A stretch of 33,497 bases of DNA from Planctomycetaceae bacterium. Lineage in GTDB: Bacteria > Planctomycetota > Planctomycetia > Pirellulales > Pirellulaceae. The number at the start of each line of letters is the position of its first letter. The stretch's first letter is position 1. The position numbers were made by a program, and so were the translations under genes. Of the stretch, positions 1 through 9,178 are shown piece by piece. The stretch lies in contig PBOG01000246.1 in NCBI GenBank assembly GCA_002724245.1, positions 1 through 33,497 on the forward strand. The letters run 5' to 3'. The notes under the pieces were generated by a model, which was not told the origin of the DNA, ran no database searches, and saw only the letters and a program-made list of their open reading frames with translations.

Positions 1-89
1 ATCGCCCCCATGGGATTTGCGTCAGCCCCAAAGGGGTGATCTTTATCGGCGACACAGTTAACCATCGCGTCCGACGTGTCACTCCCTAG
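1..89 (+). CDS. C-terminal end of an NHL-repeat protein (partial)
   Basis: The frame starting at base 3 is open from the window edge to a TAG at 87-89. It encodes about 28 residues that read like the last blade of an NHL beta-propeller: a Pro-His-Gly-Ile start, a Gly-Val-Ile-Phe-Ile-Gly-Asp-Thr core, then Asn-His-Arg-Val-Arg-Arg-Val. NHL repeats form extracytoplasmic propellers that bind proteins or ligands and are abundant in planctomycetes. Only the tail is visible, so the full architecture is unknown. It converges on the minus-strand gene that ends at 177. The 87 bases between show no clear terminator. Confidence 0.6.
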   Translation, partial: RPHGICVSPKGVIFIGDTVNHRVRRVTP

Positions 90-176
90 GCTAGACTTGG
101 CTGCCGTGCAGTTGGCGTTCGTTTCCGGTAACTGACGAGGGCCGCAGGCGCGCTGGGCAGCGCTCAGGGGGCGAGT

Positions 177-1250
177 CTAATCGATGATCTGATCTCGCTG
201 CAGAATCTCGACGACGCGTTTGGTAAATTCAATCCCGTCCCGCTTGGAGAGATGTGATGTCTCTACGCAGCGGAAGTCGCGCAATTCAGCATGATCTTCG
301 AAGTGAATCCCGTAGCAGCCACTCGCTTTAACGAGCCGGTCAAAATACTGCTCGCGTGGATAGTGTTCCTTCTCGAAAGCACGAAAGTGGCCGTCGCTGG
401 GAGGTCGTAGAAAGATCACTTTGCCACCGCGTTTTTCAATCGTGCTGACATCTTCCGTGTATTGGCGGATCAGAGAGTCCGTGTTAGCCGGACCGTAATG
501 AGCCAAGCGAAGATGGCTTGCTTTTTGGATGCGTGCAATAAACTCCTGCTTTTTATTATTGGTTTCCATCTCATCCGTAAAACGCATCTGCATGTCGCCA
601 TCACGCGTTGCGCCAAAGGGAAAAATGAGGGGTGTCAGGAGTCCCTCGCGGTTGGGAATTGGCCAACGTTCATAGAGCATTGCAATCGGAGAAAACGCGG
701 CATCATTCAGGCACCGGAACCGTGGTTTGAGGAAGTACTGGGCCTGGTAGGAAAGATGGAATGCCAGTGAGGTTTTCAGAACTGCCGCTTCCGCTAGATT
801 GCGTTGCGTCCAGTCGTGGACGGGAAACCGTGGTGAGACAAAAGAAAAGGGTGGCGCAATGCCACAGATGACAGTACCTTTGAACGACTGGCGTTTGGCC
901 AATTCCTGAAGTATGAGACCGGGTGGTGACCCAGGCCAGGCGAGCAGGAGTGGCCGGACGCCCGTCTGCCTTTCCCATTCGTTGACAATCAACCCGAATT
1001 GGACTCGCGAGGCTCCAATGAACACGGTCTGGTTATCGGGGAGAGAATCGAGGCGGTACCACTGACCAACCCACATATCCGAGGTGAAAGGAAAGTTCAC
1101 CTGATCGCCACGTTGGCGGGCGGTCATTTCAACAGCGGTCAACAGTACCAAGATGATGCTGGCAACGGTTAGCAACTTTCGCATCCCCATCCCGGCTGGG
1201 ATGTTGCGTTCATGCAAGGCGTAATTGAGACCGGATTGCGGTTGAGTCAT
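177..1250 (-). CDS. Membrane-anchored SGNH-hydrolase-like protein, probable partner of the MBOAT acyltransferase
   Basis: This protein of about 357 residues has one N-terminal hydrophobic segment (LLTVASIILVLLTAVEM) followed by an extracytoplasmic domain. Near the start of that domain is Phe-Ile-Gly-Ala-Ser-Arg, resembling the block I serine of SGNH/GDSL enzymes. Near the C terminus is Glu-Thr-Ser-His-Leu-Ser, at the place of the usual DxxH block, with Glu instead of Asp. It lies 15 to 80 bases downstream of an MBOAT gene, depending on the start. That matches AlgI/AlgJ-type pairs in which the MBOAT protein moves acyl groups across the membrane and an SGNH protein transfers them to a glycan. 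Starts are possible at GTG 1316, ATG 1250 and ATG 1190; none has a good ribosome site. The acceptor glycan is unknown. Confidence 0.6.
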   Translation of the reverse strand: MTQPQSGLNYALHERNIPAGMGMRKLLTVASIILVLLTAVEMTARQRGDQVNFPFTSDMWVGQWYRLDSLPDNQTVFIGASRVQFGLIVNEWERQTGVRPLLLAWPGSPPGLILQELAKRQSFKGTVICGIAPPFSFVSPRFPVHDWTQRNLAEAAVLKTSLAFHLSYQAQYFLKPRFRCLNDAAFSPIAMLYERWPIPNREGLLTPLIFPFGATRDGDMQMRFTDEMETNNKKQEFIARIQKASHLRLAHYGPANTDSLIRQYTEDVSTIEKRGGKVIFLRPPSDGHFRAFEKEHYPREQYFDRLVKASGCYGIHFEDHAELRDFRCVETSHLSKRDGIEFTKRVVEILQRDQIID

Positions 1251-1331
1251 GGGCTTGGCAAGGGTGTCAGGAAAGTAGGCACAGGCAATGAATCGAAAGG
1301 GTACTGTCAGGGTCACCGACCAGCAGTCGGA

Positions 1332-2753
1332 TCAGAATTGGAAGTAGATGAATGCACTTGAGCTGCCTCCGACCATAATCGTCACAAAGAGGATAGTTGC
1401 CCAGAAGATAGTCACAAGCCAAGAGGGCGTGCGATTCGTGATCTCCTCAATTTCACGATCGCGCATTAGCCAGTGGCAGACGAGCATACCACTGACAATT
1501 ACGATGGTCATCACAATGTGGAACGTGGAGACGACAAGCAGGGGATCTTGGTGCAGTCCCAGCAGGGACTGGAACATGCGCAGGCATTTTTCCCAGCTGT
1601 CGGCGGCAAAAAAAACCCAGGTCAGTGAGACGCAAACGAAGGTTGCCAGCGCGCTAGCAATGGCGGCCAGTGGGTGTGCGAGCAGCCTTTTTGTATCGAA
1701 GGTGTTTTTTAACAAACGTTCCGTGACCAGATACAACCCATGGACGCCTCCCCAGATCAGAAACCGCCAACTGGCACCATGCCAAATGCCCCCCAGTAAC
1801 ATCGTCAGCATCAGGTTGATGTAGGTGCGGCGGGGACCTTTTCGATTTCCGCCGAGTGGAATGTACAGATAGTCCCGCAGCCATCCGGAGAGAGAGATGT
1901 GCCACCGCTGCCAGAAATTTGAAAAGCCAATGGCCGCATAGGGTGATTTGAAGTTGTTGGGAATTGAAAATCCAAGACAGAGGGCAATGCCGATGGCACA
2001 CAGTGAATAGCCGGAGAAATCGAAAAAAATCTGACCAGAAAAGGCCAGAACTCCCAGCCAAGCATCAAGTATGGCAACCGGTTGCATTGCATTGAAGGTG
2101 TCGGCGGCAACGGTGGAGAGGACTCCGTCCGCCAGCACGGATTTCAGGAACAGCCCCCAGGTAAAGAGGAATAACCCCCAGGTGAATTGCTGGCTATCGG
2201 CAGTGCGTGGTTGTTTGAACTGCGGGATCAACTGGTAAGGCCGGACGATCGGGCCTGCCACCAATTGAGGAAAGAAGGTCACGAACAGGGCAAAGTCGAG
2301 AAAAGAGGTTTCTGGTTTGCTGCGTCGAAGGTAGACGTCAATTGTGTAAGACAAAGTCTGAAACGTATAGAAAGAGATACCGACTGGCAGCAGGATTGTG
2401 ATTTCAGGTGCGGTGTAATCAATCCCCAGCTGCGTTATCAGATTGGCAAAGGTCTCGGCGAGCAGCGTACCGTATTTGTAATAGCCGAGCATGCCGAGAT
2501 TTGCCAGCAGGCTCAGTCCCAGCAGGACTTTGCGGTGCCCCGGTCGTTCTTCACGGCTCATTGCTCCGGCAGCAAACCAGTCGACGAGGGTTGAAATCCA
2601 CAGCAGGATGACAAAAGGTGGATTCCAGGCGGCATAGAAGATGTAGCTGCCGAGCAGCAGGTTGACCTTCTTGATTCGCCATGCCAGCGGCAGGTAATGC
2701 AGTGCGATGACAACTGCGAAAAAGATCAGGAAAGCAAGTGAATTGAAGAGCAT
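1332..2753 (-). CDS. MBOAT-family membrane O-acyltransferase (AlgI-like)
   Basis: A 473-residue polytopic membrane protein with the MBOAT/AlgI signature. It has the Gln-Leu-Val-Ala-Gly-Pro-Ile-Val-Arg motif near 165, Phe-Trp-Gln-Arg-Trp-His-Ile-Ser-Leu-Ser near 280-289, Tyr-Ile-Pro-Leu-Gly-Gly-Asn-Arg near 297-304, and the catalytic-type His at about 325 in Gly-Gly-Ile-Trp-His-Gly-Ala-Ser-Trp. AlgI-type proteins carry acetyl from the cytoplasm to an extracytoplasmic acceptor polysaccharide. The length is normal for the family. It starts 24 bases after the stop of the kinase fusion gene and is followed by the SGNH-like gene, so the three may share a transcript. Export and O-acylation of a surface polysaccharide is inferred; the substrate cannot be read from sequence. 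Confidence 0.88.
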   Translation of the reverse strand: MLFNSLAFLIFFAVVIALHYLPLAWRIKKVNLLLGSYIFYAAWNPPFVILLWISTLVDWFAAGAMSREERPGHRKVLLGLSLLANLGMLGYYKYGTLLAETFANLITQLGIDYTAPEITILLPVGISFYTFQTLSYTIDVYLRRSKPETSFLDFALFVTFFPQLVAGPIVRPYQLIPQFKQPRTADSQQFTWGLFLFTWGLFLKSVLADGVLSTVAADTFNAMQPVAILDAWLGVLAFSGQIFFDFSGYSLCAIGIALCLGFSIPNNFKSPYAAIGFSNFWQRWHISLSGWLRDYLYIPLGGNRKGPRRTYINLMLTMLLGGIWHGASWRFLIWGGVHGLYLVTERLLKNTFDTKRLLAHPLAAIASALATFVCVSLTWVFFAADSWEKCLRMFQSLLGLHQDPLLVVSTFHIVMTIVIVSGMLVCHWLMRDREIEEITNRTPSWLVTIFWATILFVTIMVGGSSSAFIYFQF

Positions 2754-2776
2754 TTGGCCATCTTCCTGGCTTGCTA

Positions 2777-5700
2777 TTACCTGGTAGAACCGAAGTACTT
2801 GTCGAGAAAATCAAGCGATTCGCGAATTCGATCATTGACTGGCAATGAATGCCCGGACGGAAATACGACGAGTTTCTTGTCCTTTGGATCAGTACCCAGA
2901 TACTCAAAGGCGGGACGCGAAGATTGTTTCAGCGGAAAGATCTGATCATACTCGCCCACCAGCCACAGCGTCGGTTGTTTGACGCGGTGGATATAGCTGA
3001 TCTGGTCTACTTCAGGTCGCGCTGGTGTCATCGAAAGGCCGCCAACAAAACATATCGATATTTTGAGTCGAGGCTCGACCGCTCCGGTAATCGGGAAATT
3101 AAAAGCTCCCCAGCTGGCTCCCAGATAGCCGATTTTTGTCGCATCGATATCATCGCGTGTTTCAAGATAGTCGATCGTTCGGCGGAAATCTTTGGTCCAC
3201 TTGATGAGAAACTCCGCGTATTGTTGCGAGTCGTTTGAGGCCCAGCTTTCCAGGCCGTCATTCCTGTCCCATTGGCCTTTGAGGACAGGCACGACAAATG
3301 CTCGGCCACTCTGAGGAATAAATTTGAAGCTATCCATTGCCCGGAGGTTGTCTTCACTGGTGACCGGGTTAATCGCACTGGCTCCGTGGAAGAAAATCAG
3401 TGTCTGATAGGGTGGCTTTGAGTTCTTGGGGAGATACAGATAGGCGATCATGCGTTCGCCGCCATAGGCGGCATTGAATTCAACACGTTCTTTCACGAAG
3501 TCCGGCGATGCATCTGGTTTCGAATAACTTACGACCGGGTCGAGAGCCGAGTTGTCGTAGTCGAACTGATTCTTGTAGACAGCAAAGACCTCGTCGGAAA
3601 CCTGTTTTGCATCCGTGTAATCACGGTAGTGAAGTTGAACATCTGCCAGTAACTCTGCAGATTTTTCCGAGAGATATTTGATGCAGCGGAACCCTCGTTT
3701 TTGAGAACGGTCGAAGGGGTCGGCAGGATTGGCCTGATTGAAGAAGTACTCTTGGTCTTCCGTTGAGCCGCCCAGGGAAAGCCGCTGATTTTCGACAGCA
3801 TTGACGACCCACTCGGAAACGTTGCCACACAGATCGGACACGCCAAAAGGTGAAACTCCAGTGTAGCTGCCAACTTCACTGTAGGTGCCTTTATTGATGT
3901 TGCTGCGCAATACCATCCGTCCGAGCCCGTCCGTACCGATAAAACTCTCGTTCGCTCTGGACCAGTGATAGAGAGTGGGTAGAGATTTTCCCAGAAAGTT
4001 AGCGTAGGCCTGGGCTTCGTACCAGCTGACCCCTTGAACCGGGTAATTTTCTCGTCCAGCTTCGAATCGGCCGACTGCCCACGTTGCAGGGCCGGGACGG
4101 CCCGTGGTATCGACCATGAATTTCATTGCTGCTGTGAAGTCAATTTCCTCCCCTTGCCTGATGAACGAATCGACCCAGTATTCCGGTTTCGTATACCCCC
4201 CGGCATTCACAAAATTCATGTATTGCTGATTTGTGACTTCATATTGATCGATCAGAAACGTATCAACGGTTGGAGCAAATCCATCGGCGACGGACTTGTC
4301 GAATGCCATCCCTGTGAGCATAAATCCTTTTCCCTCCGTGATGCGGATCATGCCCTCGGGAATTTCCCCGACTTTTGGAAGCTCGCGGGAAACCATCGTG
4401 ATGGAATCGAAGAAGTGATTGTCGGTCGTGGCAATTGCGTTGTGGTGTCCGTCTAATGTGAAAATGAACTGCTTCGGTGATGTCGACAGCCGGATTTCCG
4501 TGATGGGTGTCTGTCCCAGTTCGGTGAACGTAGACGGATCTGTCCCGTAGTCTCCATAGCGCACGGTGGCCCCAGCAGGTTGACTGGTGATCGTGAAGGG
4601 TCTCGCGACTTTTTCCCAGGCCACTTTGAAGAGGGCGTCGTCCGCTAAATGTTCTTTGAGTTTTTCCCCGATCGCATACGCTTGGATGAACTCACCCTCG
4701 TTGACCAGTGCCAGCATTTGGGGCAAGTCGACCTGCCGGGCATGACTGGTTGCATTGACCGCAGTGGTACCTGACGCCGATTCGCCTTCATCCGTTTGTG
4801 CCGTTGTCCTGGCGGGAGGTAGTGACGTGTCACTCGTTTGCAAGAACAAGAACGTGGCGATAATCGCAACCACCGCGATCGCGCCCATTACCAGGATGCG
4901 ATTGCTGATGCCAGCCGTTTGTTTGCGGGTAACTTCTGGGGTGGACTCGATAGCATTGAGTGCGTCGATCAGTTCCGTGACGGTCTGATAGCGGTCATTC
5001 GCCGATTTTTCCAGACATTTCCTGGCGATGGTAAAGAGCGGGTCACCCGAGGCAAACGCCTTGGTGTCGATCGGTGGTACCGGCTCATTGAGAATTGCAC
5101 TCATTGTCTCAATGGTGCTGTCGCGTTTGAATGCACGCTGTCCGGTCAGCATTTCAAAAAGCACGGCACCGAACGAGAAAATGTCACTTCGCTTGTCAGA
5201 GGCATTGCCCCTGACTTGCTCCGGGGACATGTAGCCAACCGTGCCCATGATCGTTCCGATCTGCGTTTGCAGTTCGGGTGAACTCATTGTCTCATCACCC
5301 AGATCGAGCGTTTGTCGCTCGGTGGCGAGCCCAAAATCGAGTAACTTGACCTGATTGGACTTTGTGATCATCACGTTGCTGGGTTTGATATCACGGTGGA
5401 TTACCCCCGCCTGGTGGGCAGCCGCCAGCCCGCTCGCCATTCCGGTTGCGAATTGCATCGCTTCGTCACGCGAGAGTGGTTGCGCAGTCATCCGTTCATC
5501 GAGCGTCGTTCCCTGGGCATATTCCATCACAGCAAAGTACGTGCCGTCTTCATCGGTAAAGTCATACAGTCCGATGACATTGGGATGCGACAAGCTGGCG
5601 ATCGCTTTGACTTCTCTTTTGAATCTTTCGACACTCACCGTGTCAACAACTGCGGCATTATTGAGGACCTTGATGGCAACGTCCCGCTGAAGCGTTGCGT

Positions 5701-5791
5701 CCTTGGCCAGATAAACCGTTCCCATACCGCCTGAACCGAGTTCCGAGACGATCTGATAACGCCCGAGGAGTTCGCGCTTATTTGTGTCCAT
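2777..5791 (-). CDS. Transmembrane Ser/Thr protein kinase fused to PEGA, FGE-sulfatase-like and alpha/beta-hydrolase domains
   Basis: About 1004 residues with a clear domain order. Residues 12-282 are a Hanks-type kinase with glycine loop LGSGGMG, Lys 42, His-Arg-Asp 133-135, Asp-Phe-Gly 153-155 and Ser-Pro-Glu-Gln. One transmembrane helix lies at about 300-319. A PEGA-like region follows at about 400-470, then an FGE/SUMF1-type domain at about 483-708 (VDTFLIDQYEVTNQQY, LCGNVSEWV). A C-terminal alpha/beta hydrolase spans about 770-1003 with Ser in Gly-Ala-Ser-Trp-Gly (894), Asp 950 and His 982. The kinase should face the cytoplasm and the rest the periplasm. The FGE part lacks the catalytic Cys pair expected after its Gly-Gly-Ser, so formylglycine formation is doubtful. 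The ATG at 5791 is preferred over GTG 5794 because a G-rich ribosome site sits just upstream. Confidence 0.9.
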   Translation of the reverse strand: MDTNKRELLGRYQIVSELGSGGMGTVYLAKDATLQRDVAIKVLNNAAVVDTVSVERFKREVKAIASLSHPNVIGLYDFTDEDGTYFAVMEYAQGTTLDERMTAQPLSRDEAMQFATGMASGLAAAHQAGVIHRDIKPSNVMITKSNQVKLLDFGLATERQTLDLGDETMSSPELQTQIGTIMGTVGYMSPEQVRGNASDKRSDIFSFGAVLFEMLTGQRAFKRDSTIETMSAILNEPVPPIDTKAFASGDPLFTIARKCLEKSANDRYQTVTELIDALNAIESTPEVTRKQTAGISNRILVMGAIAVVAIIATFLFLQTSDTSLPPARTTAQTDEGESASGTTAVNATSHARQVDLPQMLALVNEGEFIQAYAIGEKLKEHLADDALFKVAWEKVARPFTITSQPAGATVRYGDYGTDPSTFTELGQTPITEIRLSTSPKQFIFTLDGHHNAIATTDNHFFDSITMVSRELPKVGEIPEGMIRITEGKGFMLTGMAFDKSVADGFAPTVDTFLIDQYEVTNQQYMNFVNAGGYTKPEYWVDSFIRQGEEIDFTAAMKFMVDTTGRPGPATWAVGRFEAGRENYPVQGVSWYEAQAYANFLGKSLPTLYHWSRANESFIGTDGLGRMVLRSNINKGTYSEVGSYTGVSPFGVSDLCGNVSEWVVNAVENQRLSLGGSTEDQEYFFNQANPADPFDRSQKRGFRCIKYLSEKSAELLADVQLHYRDYTDAKQVSDEVFAVYKNQFDYDNSALDPVVSYSKPDASPDFVKERVEFNAAYGGERMIAYLYLPKNSKPPYQTLIFFHGASAINPVTSEDNLRAMDSFKFIPQSGRAFVVPVLKGQWDRNDGLESWASNDSQQYAEFLIKWTKDFRRTIDYLETRDDIDATKIGYLGASWGAFNFPITGAVEPRLKISICFVGGLSMTPARPEVDQISYIHRVKQPTLWLVGEYDQIFPLKQSSRPAFEYLGTDPKDKKLVVFPSGHSLPVNDRIRESLDFLDKYFGSTR

Positions 5792-5876
5792 CACACCCCC
5801 ACACCGTGAAAAGTCGCAAACCAGCAGTGGTCGTTATAGTACACCGCGATTGGTTTCGCGAGAGTTGCCAGGTCCG

Positions 5877-5903
5877 TCAGCCTGTTGCATTACAGCAGGC
5901 TGA
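5877..5903. repeat. Perfect hairpin spanning the priA stop codon
   Basis: The arms 5877-5887 and 5893-5903 pair over 11 positions (one G-T wobble) around a 5-base loop, CATTA on the plus strand. The priA stop codon (minus strand TAA, 5890-5892) falls inside the loop. No T-run follows on either strand, so this is not a standard intrinsic terminator. It could protect the 3' end of the mRNA, or pause or terminate transcription with a factor before the kinase operon. Confidence 0.5.
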
Positions 5904-8229
5904 GAGGGTCGACATCGATCATTAGTTGCAGATCGCCGGGACACTTGATGTCCTGCAAAGTTGCGGCGACCAGGGAGCGCAGTGTCTTGCCAGTCGCTGC
6001 TTGCAATAACAGGTGAAACCGAAATCGACCACGCAATTTCGAAATAGGAGCGGGGGCGGGCCCCAAGAGTCTGACGGTCTCTGTAGAATCCGCGATCGCG
6101 GCAGTCAGTTGATCACTGAGTTGCTCGGAAAAAATTTCGGTTGTTTTTTCCTGTGGACCTTGCATGACCAGACGAATCATCCGTCCGAACGGTGGATATG
6201 CGAATTGTTGACGGATCGGCAATTCGGTATCTGCAAAAGCGCGGTAGTCGTGTCGCGTGGCAGCTTGTATTGCCGGGTGCTCTGGGCTAAAAGTCTGCAC
6301 CAGCACACGGCCGCCCTTGTCTCCGCGACCGGTCCGTCCAGCGACTTGAGTTACCAGTTGGAAGGTTCGTTCAGCAGCCCGAAAATCGGGGAAATGCAAG
6401 GCAGTGTCGGCATTGATCACTCCGACCAGGGTGACATTGGGGAAGTCAAGTCCTTTGGCAATCATCTGGGTCCCGACGAGAATCTGCACGTCACCGGCAC
6501 GAAATCGGGCCAGGGCCTGTTCGTGGCTGCCAGGCCGCTGCATGCTGTCGCTGTCCATTCGTAGCACCGAGACTTCTGGAAAACGTCGCCGGACTTCCGC
6601 TTCTAGTTTTTGTGTACCCAATCCTGCATAGCGTATGGCGTCAAATTGACATTCGGGGCAGCGGGCGGGTGCGGTGGCCTGGTAGTCACAGTAATGGCAA
6701 CGCACATGGTCTTTTTCTCGGTGATGTGTTAGCGCAATATCACAATCATCGCATTTGACTACATGACCGCATTGAGGGCATTGAATCGAAGTTGAAAACC
6801 CGCGTCGATTCAACAGCAAGATTACCTGTCCTGCATCGCGCAGAGCACGTTGGATTTCCTGGTGCATTTGACGACCGATCGCACCACTACTACCACGTGT
6901 CTGCTGTTCATTGCGCAGATCGATGGTCGCCACATCCGGCAATGGACGGTTAAGCACACGTTGCGGCAGGCGTACCAGTTCAAATCGTCCCTGCTGTGCT
7001 TGTTGCCAGCTCTCCAGTGACGGGGTTGCCGAGCCGAGGACGAGTGGAATTTGCTCAATGCGGGCGCGCTTCAAAGCGACATCGCGCGCCTGGTAACGGG
7101 GCACGTTGTCTTGTTTGAAAGATGCGTCGTGTTCTTCATCCAGAATAATCAGGCCCAGTTTGGGTGTCGGTGCGAATATGGCGCTGCGCGCACCGACTAC
7201 GACATCGATATCGCCGGCGACAATCCGTTGCCATTGCCAGTGGCGCTCGCTGGCGCTGAGGTGACTATGCAGCACTGCCACACGTTCGAAACGTGACCGA
7301 AAACGCTGCCTGGTTTGCGGGGTGAGGCTGATCTCTGGTACCAGCACAATGGCCTGCCGGCCCTGGTGAATGACCTCTTCGATGGCACGGATGTAAACTT
7401 CGGTTTTTCCACTCCCGGTGATCCCATGTACGAGTGTTGTTGCGCTCGTCCCCGCATGAATCTGACTGGTAATAACGTCGAGCGCTTGTTGCTGGTCGGG
7501 GTTCAATGTTTTGGCAGCTTCGGCTGTGACGGCGTGCTCAACAAGATCCGCTTGCTGGATCCGTCGACGTTCCGTATGGAGTAACTGCTTCTTGCGCAGC
7601 GCGTTGATTGGGCCCTGTGTACAGTTTGCAGCCTTGGCGACTTGTTGTGGAGTCAGCGGTGTCGACGAGGAAGCCAGGGTGCGCAGGACGGCAGCCTGTT
7701 TGGGAGGCAGTTTGAGCTGAGTTAAACGTGCAGCCACAGCCGTTGAGACGGAAAGGAAAAGTTGTTCCCGTGTGCCTGCCTGACCACGCACACTGGCGGG
7801 GACCACCGCTTCCAGAACCTGGCCCCAATGGCAGATGTAATGACGGGCCATCCAGCTGGTTAGTTCCAGCATGCGCGGCGTGACCAGAGGCGTGTCGTCG
7901 ATGATTGACTTGATTTCTTTGTAACGCGAGAAACGACCCTGACGCGTTTCAACCTTGGTGCAGTATCCGGTAACCACTCGGTTTCCCGCTCCCAGTGGAA
8001 CTTGTAACCGTTGCCCTTGAAGGACGTGTTGGAGAAAGCTGTCGGGAATGCGGTAATCGTAAGGACCGAAGGGAGGGTCTGCGAATACCACTGTTGCGAT
8101 GGCTGCTTCCGACTCGGGCTCGACGTGTCGATCGGGCGGGTCAAGCGAAAAAAGATTCTGTTGGTGCGCGTCCATCAGTGGATGCTTTGGGCTGTGGGAG
8201 TCACTGGCCTCTTTCCAGGCCTGGCACAT
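5890..8229 (-). CDS. priA: Primosomal protein N' (replication restart helicase PriA)
   Basis: PriA recognises stalled or abandoned forks and loads the replicative helicase. Visible features are the N-terminal DNA-binding region (FADPPFGPYDYRIPD, about 49-63), Walker A Gly-Ile-Thr-Gly-Ser-Gly-Lys-Thr at 269-276, and the helicase motif II Asp-Glu-Glu-His at 365-368. There is also a complete set of eight zinc-binding cysteines (484, 487, 493, 496, 511, 514, 524, 527). Later helicase motifs include GTQMIAKGLDFPNVTLVGV and QVAGRTGRG. The 779-residue length is slightly above typical, and an ATG at 8175 (residue 19) is an equally good start. It lies 55 bases after dapA on the same strand. The 11-bp hairpin at its stop codon may mark its 3' end. 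Confidence 0.96.
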   Translation of the reverse strand: MCQAWKEASDSHSPKHPLMDAHQQNLFSLDPPDRHVEPESEAAIATVVFADPPFGPYDYRIPDSFLQHVLQGQRLQVPLGAGNRVVTGYCTKVETRQGRFSRYKEIKSIIDDTPLVTPRMLELTSWMARHYICHWGQVLEAVVPASVRGQAGTREQLFLSVSTAVAARLTQLKLPPKQAAVLRTLASSSTPLTPQQVAKAANCTQGPINALRKKQLLHTERRRIQQADLVEHAVTAEAAKTLNPDQQQALDVITSQIHAGTSATTLVHGITGSGKTEVYIRAIEEVIHQGRQAIVLVPEISLTPQTRQRFRSRFERVAVLHSHLSASERHWQWQRIVAGDIDVVVGARSAIFAPTPKLGLIILDEEHDASFKQDNVPRYQARDVALKRARIEQIPLVLGSATPSLESWQQAQQGRFELVRLPQRVLNRPLPDVATIDLRNEQQTRGSSGAIGRQMHQEIQRALRDAGQVILLLNRRGFSTSIQCPQCGHVVKCDDCDIALTHHREKDHVRCHYCDYQATAPARCPECQFDAIRYAGLGTQKLEAEVRRRFPEVSVLRMDSDSMQRPGSHEQALARFRAGDVQILVGTQMIAKGLDFPNVTLVGVINADTALHFPDFRAAERTFQLVTQVAGRTGRGDKGGRVLVQTFSPEHPAIQAATRHDYRAFADTELPIRQQFAYPPFGRMIRLVMQGPQEKTTEIFSEQLSDQLTAAIADSTETVRLLGPAPAPISKLRGRFRFHLLLQAATGKTLRSLVAATLQDIKCPGDLQLMIDVDPLSLL

Positions 8230-8284
8230 CTGTGAGTTGATGCGCTAAACCCAAACCGGCCTTCCCACCCGCGTGTCGCGCGTG

Positions 8285-9178
8285 TCAGACCGCAAGTAGG
8301 CCGTAGTCTCCCAATGTTTTCCGTAATGCCGCTAGTGCGGCGTCTTCTAACGGAGTCATCGGTAAACGCATTTCGCCGGAGTCGCGGTGTAACAGCTGCA
8401 TCGCTGTTTTGATGGGGATCGGATTGGTGGCAATACCCAGCAGGTCGCGACAAAGTGGGAACAGTCGGTGGTGCATCTTCGTTGCGACCGTCGCATCGCC
8501 AGAACGGTAAGCATCCACCAGTTGGATCATATCCGTGGGGACAATGTTGCCGACAACCGAGATGACTCCTTCGCCACCGATCGAGAGCAGAGGCAATGTC
8601 AGGCTGTCATCGCCACTGAGTAATGTCAGTTCAGTCGTGTTGAGTATTTCCGATGCCTGGTCAAGTGAGCCAGTCGCTTCTTTGACCATGGTGATTTGTT
8701 CGAACTCGCCCAGCCTTGCAATGGTTTCCGGTTCGATATTCTTGCTGGTGCGGCCCGGGATGTTGTAGATACAAATGGGAATGGAGCTTTCTTCAGCCAG
8801 TGCTTTGTAGTGCTCGTAGAATCCCGTTTGCGTCGGTTTGTTGTAATAGGGCGCTACGACTAACGCTGCGTCTGCGCCTTCTGCCGCTGCCCAGCGAGTC
8901 AGCCTTTGCGCTTCTGATGTGCTGTTTGATCCGGTGCCCGCCATGACTTTGATGCGTCCTGCAGAAACTTGGACGACTTCGGAAATGACACGTTCGTGTT
9001 CTGCGTGTGACAATGTTGGTGATTCACCAGTCGTGCCGACAGGGCAGAGGCACTTTGTGCCGGCGTCGATCTGAAACTCAACTTGTTGACGCAATGCACT
9101 GAGGTCAATTTCGCCGTTTCGGAAAGGAGTGACTAACGCCACCGAAAGACCGGCGAACGAAGAACCTTTTCGGGCCAT
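8285..9178 (-). CDS. dapA: 4-hydroxy-tetrahydrodipicolinate synthase
   Basis: DapA condenses pyruvate with aspartate semialdehyde, the first committed step toward diaminopimelate and lysine. The 297-residue protein shows the TIM-barrel aldolase signatures: Gly-Thr-Thr-Gly-Glu-Ser near 48-53, APYYNKP near 109-115, Tyr 138 followed by Asn-Ile-Pro-Gly-Arg-Thr, and the Schiff-base Lys at about 166 in Met-Val-Lys-Glu-Ala-Thr-Gly. The frame is open upstream to 9241. ATG 9178 is chosen because MARKG...ALVTPF matches the usual start of the family. It follows pdxJ by 149 bases and precedes priA on the same strand, so co-transcription from the pdxJ promoter is possible. Confidence 0.95.
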   Translation of the reverse strand: MARKGSSFAGLSVALVTPFRNGEIDLSALRQQVEFQIDAGTKCLCPVGTTGESPTLSHAEHERVISEVVQVSAGRIKVMAGTGSNSTSEAQRLTRWAAAEGADAALVVAPYYNKPTQTGFYEHYKALAEESSIPICIYNIPGRTSKNIEPETIARLGEFEQITMVKEATGSLDQASEILNTTELTLLSGDDSLTLPLLSIGGEGVISVVGNIVPTDMIQLVDAYRSGDATVATKMHHRLFPLCRDLLGIATNPIPIKTAMQLLHRDSGEMRLPMTPLEDAALAALRKTLGDYGLLAV

